Source: Thermodesulfobacteriota bacterium (lineage in GTDB: Bacteria; Desulfobacterota_D; UBA1144; Nemesobacterales; UBA2774). Taken from it: a stretch of DNA of 7,209 nt. Each line of letters starts with the position of its first letter. Within the stretch, counting starts at the first letter, position 1. The notes beneath the pieces were generated by a model. It was not told where the DNA came from. It saw only the letters and a list, made by a program, of their open reading frames with translations, and did no database searches. The stretch covers positions 1-7,209 of the forward strand of contig JBCCIH010000128.1 in assembly GCA_039028315.1 (NCBI GenBank). Direction: 5' to 3'. Below are positions 1-5,422 of the stretch, piece by piece. The translations under genes were made by a program, and so were the position numbers.

Positions 1-112
1 ATAGACAATAAACTTGCGCTTGTGATATGCGACATTTTAACAAAAGCAGACGCTTGCTGATTCAAATACTCTAACCTTTTCCTATGGAAGTGTGAATGCC
101 TAAAGGGTACTT
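1..112. other. Unassigned sequence upstream of the truncated mfd (probable breakpoint)
   Basis: No forward frame here gives the Mfd residues expected just before the surviving part of that gene, and all three forward frames are interrupted by stops. Frame 1 is open for 19 codons and stops at 60; frame 2 has a short open stretch from 41 to 103. On the minus strand one frame is open from 110 to the window edge, with a stop immediately upstream of it. The heptamer GGTACTT occurs at 106-112 and again at 115-121, directly at the point where Mfd similarity begins. I see no promoter or ribosome binding site suited to a start at 113. This may be a chimeric contig end or a real rearrangement junction. 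Confidence 0.55.
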
Positions 113-1114
113 ATGGTACTTGTTAAGAAAGAGATTAAAAGAGGTGGTGCAGTGTTTTTCATACACAACCGCATCAAGGACATCTACCGGGTAGCTGACC
201 AGGTGCAGCAGCTCGCGCCAAATGCTAAAATTGAAGTAACTCACGGGAGAATGAGGGAAAAGCCTCTTGAACAAGCCATAGAGAGATTCATAAACGGACA
301 AATAGACATTCTTGTCACAACTGCAATAGTGGAGTCGGGACTAGATATACCAAGGGCAAATACTATAGTAATTGACGAGGCGCACACTTTTGGTCTAGCA
401 GATCTATATCAACTAAGAGGAAGAGTAGGAAGATCTGAGCAAAAGGCTTATTCGTACATGCTAATACCTTCTTCCAAGCCTCTTACAGATGAGGCAAAGA
501 GGAGGTTGAAGGTAATATCCGAGTTTAAAGAACTAGGTTCAGGGTTTAAACTTGCACTATCAGACCTAGAGATCAGGGGAGCGGGACATCTTTTTGGCAA
601 TGAGCAATCAGGTCATATAGCGGACGTTGGGCTTGAGATGTATTTAGATATGCTGGACGGCGCAGTTAAAAGACTTCAGGGCCAGGTTCAAAGAGATGAG
701 CCTGAGCCCGAGATTTCTCTTAGCACACCGGCTCTAATACCTCAGGATTATATTACAAATGATGCCGAGAGGCTTGTTTTATACAAGAGGCTGTCTTCGC
801 TGAATACTAAAAATGAGATACGCGAGCTAAAAACAGAACTCACTGACAGGTTTGGCGAGATTCCAGAGTCTGCTCTTAACTTAATCGATCTAATGGATCT
901 TAAACTCCAAATGAAAGGGCTGTATATTGAAAGAGCTGAGGTAAAAGAGAAAAGAACCGTTATAATATTTTCTCAAAATTCAAAGTTCTACGACAGCTTT
1001 CCTCCGAGAGGAAAGATGGAAGTATTCCATGAAAATGAAGACTCAATTGGCGAGACTAGATCTATATTAAAAGACATAAAGAAACTTGATCAGTCTCAAA
1101 CTGGCACGAACTAA
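113..1114 (+). CDS. mfd: Transcription-repair coupling factor Mfd, C-terminal third only (5'-truncated)
   Basis: Mfd is a cytoplasmic DNA translocase that removes RNA polymerase stalled at lesions and recruits UvrA for nucleotide excision repair. What remains is helicase lobe 2: GGAVFFIHNR near residues 11-20, motif V VESGLDIPRAN at 73-83 and motif VI QLRGRVGR at 100-107. The TRG translocation motif follows at about 144-167 (GFKLALSDLEIRGAG, then EQSG), and the C-terminal regulatory domain covers about 205-310. Full-length Mfd is about 1,150 residues, so the UvrB-like part, the RNA polymerase-interaction domain and lobe 1 with the Walker A and DExH motifs are missing. Similarity begins at about residue 3; the ATG at 113 is simply the first codon of the open frame, not a credible start. 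The stop lies 24 bp before the next gene, in a probable operon. The fragment could not be an active ATPase on its own. Confidence 0.93.
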   Translation: MVLVKKEIKRGGAVFFIHNRIKDIYRVADQVQQLAPNAKIEVTHGRMREKPLEQAIERFINGQIDILVTTAIVESGLDIPRANTIVIDEAHTFGLADLYQLRGRVGRSEQKAYSYMLIPSSKPLTDEAKRRLKVISEFKELGSGFKLALSDLEIRGAGHLFGNEQSGHIADVGLEMYLDMLDGAVKRLQGQVQRDEPEPEISLSTPALIPQDYITNDAERLVLYKRLSSLNTKNEIRELKTELTDRFGEIPESALNLIDLMDLKLQMKGLYIERAEVKEKRTVIIFSQNSKFYDSFPPRGKMEVFHENEDSIGETRSILKDIKKLDQSQTGTN

Positions 1115-1138
1115 TTTTATTGTTGGAGAATAAAAGCT

Positions 1139-2035
1139 ATGAGATACTTAAGCGTCCTATTTATTTCTTTACTTTTAGTTGGGTGTAATAGCAGCACAGA
1201 TAACGTAGAGGAAACAAACCATGCTGAGAATATTGATGACAGCGAGATTATAGTTCAAATAGGCACAGACGGTATTACAAAAAATGAACTCAATGAAGCG
1301 CTAGATAAAATATCGATAAAACAAAAAGCGATTTACACTTCCTCACCTGAGAAATTTAACGAATTTTTAGAAAACCTCATAAATCAAAAAGTCCTATATA
1401 ATGAGGCCTATAAAAGAGGTATTGAAAGCAGAGATGATGTACAGAAAAAAATCTATGATTACAAGAAAAAGCTAGTAGCCAAAACCTTTGGCAAAGAAAT
1501 ACTCAATGAGATAGAACCCAGCAATGAAGAAATCAAAGAGCATTATGAAAATAATAAGGATGACTATCAAACTGTAGACATAAGTAAAATAGAGATAAAG
1601 TTTATCCCTAACGATCAAGACTCAAGAGCATCTGCACAGCTTCGTGCGCAAGAGATTTTCGAGAGAATAGAATCGGGTGAGAGTTTTGAAGAGCTTGCCA
1701 AAGAATATTCAACCGATCAATATACAAAAGGCAAAGGCGGCAAGATTGGAAGCGTTGAAAAAGGACGATTCCCCTCGGAAATAGATGCGGCATTATTTGA
1801 GCTAAAGAAAGAAGATGTCACAAAACCGTTTGAACTTGACGGAGCTTACCTTATAATTAAAGCAAATAGTGATCCTGATTTCCTGCCCTATGCGCAAAGT
1901 GATCGGCGAGTTCGCTCTAAGCTTGTAGAAGAGAGGCTGTTTGATTATATAGCAGATCTTAAAGAGCAGTGGGAAGTTAAGATATACGAAGATAGATTAG
2001 AGGAGATTTACAAAAGTGAGTCAGATGAAAAATAA
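1139..2035 (+). CDS. SurA/PrsA-like peptidylprolyl isomerase-fold lipoprotein, probably catalytically degenerate
   Basis: This is a predicted periplasm-facing lipoprotein chaperone. Residues 1-16 form a lipoprotein signal with lipobox LLVGC (Cys16 lipidated); the residue after the Cys is Asn, not Asp, which fits outer-membrane sorting. A SurA_N/PrsA-type helical region spans about 35-145, and a parvulin domain about 148-243, with FEELAKEYSTD at 183-193 and GKGGKIG at 198-204. The two usually conserved parvulin histidines appear absent: the first strand reads ISKIEIKF where HIL is expected, and the last reads GAYLIIKA where GYHIIK is expected. Isomerase activity is therefore doubtful, and holdase function is inferred. 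The start is supported by GGAG at 1125-1128, ten bases upstream. It lies between mfd and surA and overlaps surA by 20 bp, suggesting translational coupling. Confidence 0.88.
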   Translation: MRYLSVLFISLLLVGCNSSTDNVEETNHAENIDDSEIIVQIGTDGITKNELNEALDKISIKQKAIYTSSPEKFNEFLENLINQKVLYNEAYKRGIESRDDVQKKIYDYKKKLVAKTFGKEILNEIEPSNEEIKEHYENNKDDYQTVDISKIEIKFIPNDQDSRASAQLRAQEIFERIESGESFEELAKEYSTDQYTKGKGGKIGSVEKGRFPSEIDAALFELKKEDVTKPFELDGAYLIIKANSDPDFLPYAQSDRRVRSKLVEERLFDYIADLKEQWEVKIYEDRLEEIYKSESDEK

Positions 2036-3020
2036 AATATACCAAATAGGCATATTCTTTATCCTAAGCTTAGTTTTAGCCAGTTCACTAAGCGCCCAAG
2101 AAGTAATAGATAGAGTTGTCGCAATAGTAAATGATGATCTAATTACGCTTTCCGAGCTTAAAGAGGCTTCGCTTACCCTAGACCCGGCTTCCAATGAGCA
2201 GATGGATGATCGTACATTGCTTAATCAAATGGTTGAGTCAAAACTCTTTGAGCAAGAGGCAGAGAAAAGAGGTATTAAGGTTTCAGAGGAAGAACTTGAT
2301 GCAAGTATTGAAGGAGTAAGGGCTAGATATAACCTAAACGAGGATCAGATGGAAGAGGTTCTCAAAAAGCAAAACCTCACTCCTGAAGCTTTTAGAGAGC
2401 AGTGGAGGGTTCAGCTTTTGGGAAATAAACTATTGGAATCACAGTTAAGAAATAAAATTGTAATAACTGATGATGAGGTAAGGGAATACTATGAGCAAAA
2501 CTATGGGGAGATAGATTATTCAGAAGCATTTTCAAGCACTGAAGATTCACAAGAAGAAGTAGAGATAGCTCATATACTAATATCTCCTGAAAGTCCAGAT
2601 GCAGTACAAAAAGCACAAGAAGTGGCTCAGCTTGCAAAATCCGGCGATGACTTCTCAACCCTTGCGAGAGAATACTCTGACGACAGCTTCACGGCTGACA
2701 AAGGCGGAAATCTTGGAACTTTCAAAAAGGGAGATTTAATCGAAACCCTTGAAGTGGCCGTTGAACGAACATCTGTCGGCGATGTGACAGGCCCAGTTGA
2801 GTCTCCTGCTGGATATCATGTTCTAAAAGTCCTAAAGCGCACCAAAGCTGATAATAATAACAAAAAGGACGATAAAAAATCTGCCCAAAGCGAACTCGAT
2901 ATTCCTGAAAGTCAGGAGGAAGAAATAAGAGACATCATACATAGGCAAAAAGCACAGGAGCAGCTAAAAACCTGGCTTGAAGAGATGAGAGAGAGCGCCT
3001 ATGTGGAGATTAAGCTTTAG
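2016..3020 (+). CDS. surA: Periplasmic peptidylprolyl isomerase/chaperone SurA-like
   Basis: SurA-type proteins escort unfolded outer-membrane proteins across the periplasm. A signal peptide covers about 1-27 (cleavage after LSA, before QE). The SurA N-terminal motif IDRVVAIVNDDLIT lies at 31-44, the helical chaperone region runs to about 165, and one parvulin domain spans about 182-273. Both conserved parvulin histidines are present, His186 in EIAHILIS and His268 in AGYHVLKV, with KGGNLGTFKKG at 229-239. E. coli SurA (about 430 residues) has two parvulin domains; this one has one. A charged Asn/Lys/Asp-rich linker at 278-290 precedes a C-terminal helix. GTG at 2016 is ten bases from AGGAG (2001-2005); ATG at 2025 is the alternative and keeps the signal peptide. 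It starts inside the end of the lipoprotein gene. No terminator is visible after the stop. Confidence 0.9.
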   Translation: MSQMKNKIYQIGIFFILSLVLASSLSAQEVIDRVVAIVNDDLITLSELKEASLTLDPASNEQMDDRTLLNQMVESKLFEQEAEKRGIKVSEEELDASIEGVRARYNLNEDQMEEVLKKQNLTPEAFREQWRVQLLGNKLLESQLRNKIVITDDEVREYYEQNYGEIDYSEAFSSTEDSQEEVEIAHILISPESPDAVQKAQEVAQLAKSGDDFSTLAREYSDDSFTADKGGNLGTFKKGDLIETLEVAVERTSVGDVTGPVESPAGYHVLKVLKRTKADNNNKKDDKKSAQSELDIPESQEEEIRDIIHRQKAQEQLKTWLEEMRESAYVEIKL

Positions 3021-3516
3021 TAAGTTTTAGGATTAACTCTTTTTGAGATGGGAACTCATTTATTAGAGCTGACCTATCCCCAATCTCATGATCCGCAAAA
3101 TCAAACGCAGGAGCCATCGTTGTTCCCATTAGAGCAAACTTTCCGCCCTCTTTCAAGCATGATCCCTGCCAGACATTTTTAGGAACATTAACTTGCACTA
3201 ACTCGCCTTTAATTAAATCCTGACCGAGAACAATTGTCTGCGAGGATCCATCTGGAAATAGATGAAGCATATTAACCGGATCTCCCAGATAAAAATGATA
3301 TATCTCATTTGTAGGAAGACGATGAAGAAGAGACTTTGTATCCGGCGTAAGTAAATAATATATAGCACAGCTCATAGAACGTTCTGAATCGTACTCATCT
3401 GGAAGTGAAGGTGCACTAAGCATGTGCCCTGAGCGCTGCGTCTCTGAATAGTACCCACCCTCGCCAGGAAGCAATTTCATATCAAAGAGTTTTATTATAT
3501 CTTGGGCAGTGATCAT
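3010..3516 (-). CDS. Cupin_5 (DUF985) family protein
   Basis: This is a single-domain cupin of the DUF985/cupin_5 family (relatives of yeast YML079w), cytoplasmic and without a signal peptide. Family hallmarks run along its whole 168-residue length: LLPGEGGYYSETQRS at 15-29, AIYYLLTP at 51-58, HRLPTNEIYHFYLGDP at 65-80, the PDG turn at 88-90, VPKNVWQGSC at 111-120 and GTTMAPAFDF at 131-140. The EIYHFYLGDP region supplies likely metal or ligand residues (Glu71, His74). No substrate is established for the family, so none is assigned. Length is normal. The minus-strand ATG at 3516 is the first residue of the family's N-terminal helix, but it has only a weak purine-rich AGATAAAG upstream. It is convergent with surA, and the two 3' ends overlap by 11 bp. 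Confidence 0.92.
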   Translation of the reverse strand: MITAQDIIKLFDMKLLPGEGGYYSETQRSGHMLSAPSLPDEYDSERSMSCAIYYLLTPDTKSLLHRLPTNEIYHFYLGDPVNMLHLFPDGSSQTIVLGQDLIKGELVQVNVPKNVWQGSCLKEGGKFALMGTTMAPAFDFADHEIGDRSALINEFPSQKELILKLTKA

Positions 3517-3575
3517 GGCTTTATCTAAAATATATCAATAATCTTAACCACATTTTTATCGATTAAAAATAATAT

Positions 3576-3605
3576 CTTGAAATACCTAAAAGTGTGACTA
3601 ATTTG
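3576..3605 (+). promoter_or_regulatory. Putative heat-shock-sigma (RpoH-like) promoter of the small heat shock protein gene
   Basis: CTTGAAA at 3576-3582 matches the RpoH -35 consensus exactly. After a 15-base spacer comes CTAATTTG at 3598-3605, only a partial match to the CCCCATnT -10 element. The predicted start near 3612 gives a leader of about 37 nt. No CIRCE repeat is visible. Position and target gene make a heat-shock promoter reasonable, but the weak -10 leaves a sigma-70 reading (TTGAAA with TAATTT) possible. Confidence 0.45.
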
Positions 3606-3648
3606 TAATTGTAGGCAAATAAAATTAGACAACACGGAGGTCGAAAAT

Positions 3649-4095
3649 ATGAGATTAAAAGTTTGGGAACCACACAGAAGGTTTAGACCGATTTACAACA
3701 ATGTAGACAGATTCTTTAATGAATTTGGCTGGGGACTTCAGCCAGCAGAAGAACTTAATGAGGGCAGCTGGACACCGAATGTAGATATTTATGAGACAGA
3801 GCAAAGCTATGTCCTAAATGCGGAGCTTCCAGGCCTAAGTAAAGAAGAAATCAATATTGATGTAAACGACAACACTCTCACTCTAAAAGGCGAGAAGAAA
3901 TTTGAAGAGAAGGTCGAGAAGGAAAACTATGTCAGGGTAGAACGCTCTTATGGAAGTTTCTCTAGAAGCTTTACGCTCTCAGATGACGTAAATGCTGAGG
4001 CAATCACAGCCAACTATAACCAAGGAGTTTTAGAGTTAACTCTCCCTAAAAAAGAAGAGGCTAAACCCAAAGAAATTAAAGTAGAGATCAACTAA
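3649..4095 (+). CDS. Small heat shock protein, Hsp20/alpha-crystallin family
   Basis: This is a cytoplasmic ATP-independent holdase that binds unfolding proteins during heat or oxidative stress and passes them to DnaK/ClpB. The 148-residue length is standard for class A bacterial Hsp20. The N-terminal arm covers 1-40 and includes FNEFGWG (23-29). The alpha-crystallin domain spans about 41-131: WTPNVDIYET, the A-E-L-P-G-L motif at 58-63, LKGEKK at 79-84 and the closing GVLELTLPK at 126-134. The C-terminal extension has an I-x-V motif (IKV at 143-145) of the kind that docks into neighbouring subunits in the oligomer. A strong Shine-Dalgarno GGAGG (3636-3640) lies eight bases before the ATG. It is monocistronic, with a heat-shock-like promoter upstream and a strong terminator eleven bases after the stop. 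Confidence 0.96.
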   Translation: MRLKVWEPHRRFRPIYNNVDRFFNEFGWGLQPAEELNEGSWTPNVDIYETEQSYVLNAELPGLSKEEINIDVNDNTLTLKGEKKFEEKVEKENYVRVERSYGSFSRSFTLSDDVNAEAITANYNQGVLELTLPKKEEAKPKEIKVEIN

Positions 4096-4105
4096 ATAAA
4101 TTCTG

Positions 4106-4140
4106 TAAGGGGCCCCACCAAGGGGCCTCTTATTAATTTT
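4106..4140. terminator. Bidirectional intrinsic terminator between the hsp20 gene and the convergent secreted-protein gene
   Basis: An 11-bp stem (arms 4106-4116 and 4122-4132, one G-U pair, loop ACCAA) is followed on the plus strand by TTAATTTT. Read on the minus strand the stem is followed by an A/T-rich but less U-rich tract. The minus-strand gene's stop codon at 4133-4135 touches the stem, so it plausibly serves both convergent transcripts. It works best on the plus strand. Confidence 0.85.
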
Positions 4141-5068
4141 CTATTCCCAGTTTTTTTCGCAGCCCACGATCTATATTATTATTCTTTGTCCAGTAATCAC
4201 TTTTTAGTACCTTATTCATAACAGCTTTAGTCGTTAGTGTTTTTGCTCCCGGACCAAATCCGCTTTTGTAGGTCTCTTCCCAAGAGACAATTTGATATGG
4301 GAAGAGTTTTCCAAAAGTGATTTTCATAGTTCTTCCGGAATCATCGTAGCTAAGCGTGTAATCCATTAGGCTATCATCGTCTGGGTTTTGTGTAAGAGCC
4401 GCATCTGATATTTCAACCTCAAGCTCTTTATGAGTGAGCCTTGAAGCCATCGCTGAAGGAATGATCTTAATTTTTCCCTGCGGAAGAGTTTCGGGCGAGA
4501 GTCTTATCCAAGCCCAGATTTCATCCTCTAAGATTTCTTTTTGAAGACTGAACTTTTCATCTCCCTCTGATTCGAAATAAGAAAAGCTTCTTACTTCATA
4601 TCCGTTATCTTCTAGATTGAGCTGGGTAAATGTATTTCCGCACCACTCCTGTGAAGACGAGGTGAGTTTAAGAGTATTCGGGTATGAACTTAAATCTACA
4701 GGTGTAAAGACTGAATCCATCATAGAGTAGCGGTAAATTCCGGTATCAAACTTCTTTATTCTGTTTAGTTTTAGAACGCTCACGGCATCCTCTTTAGCGC
4801 TCTGTGGGTTATCAAGTTTAACTTGCTTAGATTTTGAGAAATCTTCAGTCACAAAAACAAGCACCGCGTAGCCCTCATGAAGCTCACCGTAGCGCGCCTG
4901 CTCTAGTTTGTAGCTTGTAATCTCAGCCTCCCCGCCGTACCAATAGTCTTTAAATGCTTGGCTGTCATGTGGATTCTCAGAACTAGAAGAATCTTGGGAA
5001 TAAACCCATGAAAAAGGGGTTACTATGAAAAGTAAAACAAGGGTATATGCAAATAATATTCTATACAT
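4133..5068 (-). CDS. Conserved secreted protein of unknown function (family often labelled 'septum formation inhibitor Maf')
   Basis: A 311-residue exported protein with a signal peptide at 1-24 (hydrophobic core LVLLFIVTPFSWV, probable cleavage after VYS). The conserved core is at about 42-86: YWYGGEAEITSYKLEQARYG, then VFVTEDFSKSKQVKLD. Further blocks are SQEWCG (139-144), RSFSYFESEGD (160-170) and YWTKNNNIDRGLRKKLG near the C-terminus. From memory, close relatives are common in Bacteroidota and many carry the name 'septum formation inhibitor Maf'. True Maf is a cytoplasmic nucleotide pyrophosphatase of about 190 residues, which does not fit a signal peptide or these motifs, so that name should not be transferred. 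The start is supported by GGAGG (5082-5078) nine bases upstream. A structured RNA with a terminator lies just upstream and may control it. Function is unknown; a beta-rich periplasmic protein is a guess. Confidence 0.85.
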   Translation of the reverse strand: MYRILFAYTLVLLFIVTPFSWVYSQDSSSSENPHDSQAFKDYWYGGEAEITSYKLEQARYGELHEGYAVLVFVTEDFSKSKQVKLDNPQSAKEDAVSVLKLNRIKKFDTGIYRYSMMDSVFTPVDLSSYPNTLKLTSSSQEWCGNTFTQLNLEDNGYEVRSFSYFESEGDEKFSLQKEILEDEIWAWIRLSPETLPQGKIKIIPSAMASRLTHKELEVEISDAALTQNPDDDSLMDYTLSYDDSGRTMKITFGKLFPYQIVSWEETYKSGFGPGAKTLTTKAVMNKVLKSDYWTKNNNIDRGLRKKLGIEN

Positions 5069-5092
5069 TTAATAACGCCTCCAAGTAATTTA

Positions 5093-5128
5093 TGTAGATA
5101 GTATAATGGATGAACTGTAAAGCTATAA
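5093..5128 (-). promoter_or_regulatory. Possible promoter of the secreted-protein gene
   Basis: Reading the minus strand, TATACT at 5105-5100 is one mismatch from the sigma-70 -10 consensus. A 17-base spacer places the -35 at TTATAG (5128-5123), a poor match. Alternatively TTTACA (5121-5116, one mismatch from TTGACA) pairs at 17 bases with the weak TCTACA (5098-5093). If either is used, the gene can be transcribed independently of the RNA unit upstream. The string TTATACTAT is shared with the promoter of that RNA. Confidence 0.4.
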
Positions 5129-5143
5129 GATGCAATTTTTATG

Positions 5144-5192
5144 AAAAAAACAAGGGCAAGCTAGTGAAAAAAAATTTCACCAGCTCGCCCTT
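5144..5192 (-). terminator. Strong intrinsic terminator reading on the minus strand
   Basis: The stem pairs 5152-5169 with 5175-5192: eighteen positions with two A-C mismatches on the plus strand. On the minus strand these become T-G, which can pair as G-U in RNA, so the minus-strand RNA has the continuous stem. A five-base loop closes it. It is followed on the minus strand by G and seven U (5150-5144). The plus strand lacks a T tract after the stem (TTTGGAGG), so orientation is clear. No minus-strand protein gene lies upstream for it to terminate. Confidence 0.85.
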
Positions 5193-5292
5193 TGGAGGAT
5201 GATGGCAAAATAAATAACTTAATTATAAATAGGATTAGATAGTAGTTCTGAAGTTGGCTTCCGACACCAGTTAGAACATAATCATCACCCTT
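5144..5292 (-). ncRNA. Candidate structured small RNA or 5' regulatory leader, not recognised
   Basis: A predicted minus-strand transcript of about 149 nt, bounded by a -10 box seven bases upstream and by a strong intrinsic terminator. From its 5' end it holds GAUGAU (5286-5281), which can pair with AUCAUC (5203-5198). Inside that lies a hairpin with arms GUUCUAA (5277-5271) and UUCAGAAC (5252-5245, one bulged C), topped by UGG/CCA and a nine-base loop. An A/U-rich linker and the CU-rich segment CCUCCAA (5198-5192) precede the terminator. It has no open frame beyond a few codons. It matches no RNA class I know; the loop does not fit SRP RNA and I do not recognise 6S or a known riboswitch. The secreted-protein gene starts 76 nt past its end, so a cis-acting leader is as likely as a free small RNA. 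Confidence 0.5.
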
Positions 5293-5298
5293 GATAAT

Positions 5299-5304
5299 AG
5301 TATA
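5299..5304 (-). promoter_or_regulatory. -10 element for the candidate RNA
   Basis: TATACT on the minus strand, one mismatch from TATAAT, in A/T-rich surroundings. No convincing -35 lies at 16-18 bases; TTGATT is present but 22 bases upstream. A start near 5292 would give an RNA beginning about AAGGGUGAUG or GGGUGAUG. Confidence 0.4.
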
Positions 5305-5352
5305 AACTAATTTTTAGAATTTACATAATCAATATTAAAAATATTTGCATAT

Positions 5353-5394
5353 AGCATAGTTTATTAGAAAAAGTCGCTCTATGCTCAATATAAC
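5353..5394 (+). promoter_or_regulatory. Possible promoter/operator region of the BtrH-like operon
   Basis: TATAAC at 5389-5394 is a fair -10 box, about 30 bases before the BtrH-like start codon; no good -35 is visible. A seven-base inverted repeat, AGCATAG (5353-5359) and CTATGCT (5379-5385), with a 19-base spacer, covers the -35 region and abuts the -10. That placement would suit a repressor site, but in A/T-rich sequence such a repeat can arise by chance. Confidence 0.25.
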
Positions 5395-5422
5395 TAATAT
5401 CTTATGGTAGCTTTATATCCCT

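Noticed and set aside
71..301. Minus-strand open frame of 76 codons over the start of mfd
   Set aside because: It lies mostly opposite the well-conserved Mfd frame, shows no recognisable motif and has no ribosome binding site; it is a shadow frame.
5102..5107. Plus-strand TATAAT
   Set aside because: A perfect -10 hexamer but no -35 at suitable spacing and no plus-strand gene nearby; it overlaps the minus-strand TATACT and is best explained by that A/T-rich promoter.
5194..5213. GGAGG followed by ATG on the plus strand, a possible tiny gene
   Set aside because: The frame from 5202 reads only three codons before TAA, and the spacing to the ribosome site is too short.
5144..5292. 6S RNA, SRP RNA or a known riboswitch
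   Set aside because: Length and pairing do not fit 6S, the SRP tetraloop and asymmetric-loop bases are absent, and no riboswitch core that I know is visible. A covariance search could overturn this.
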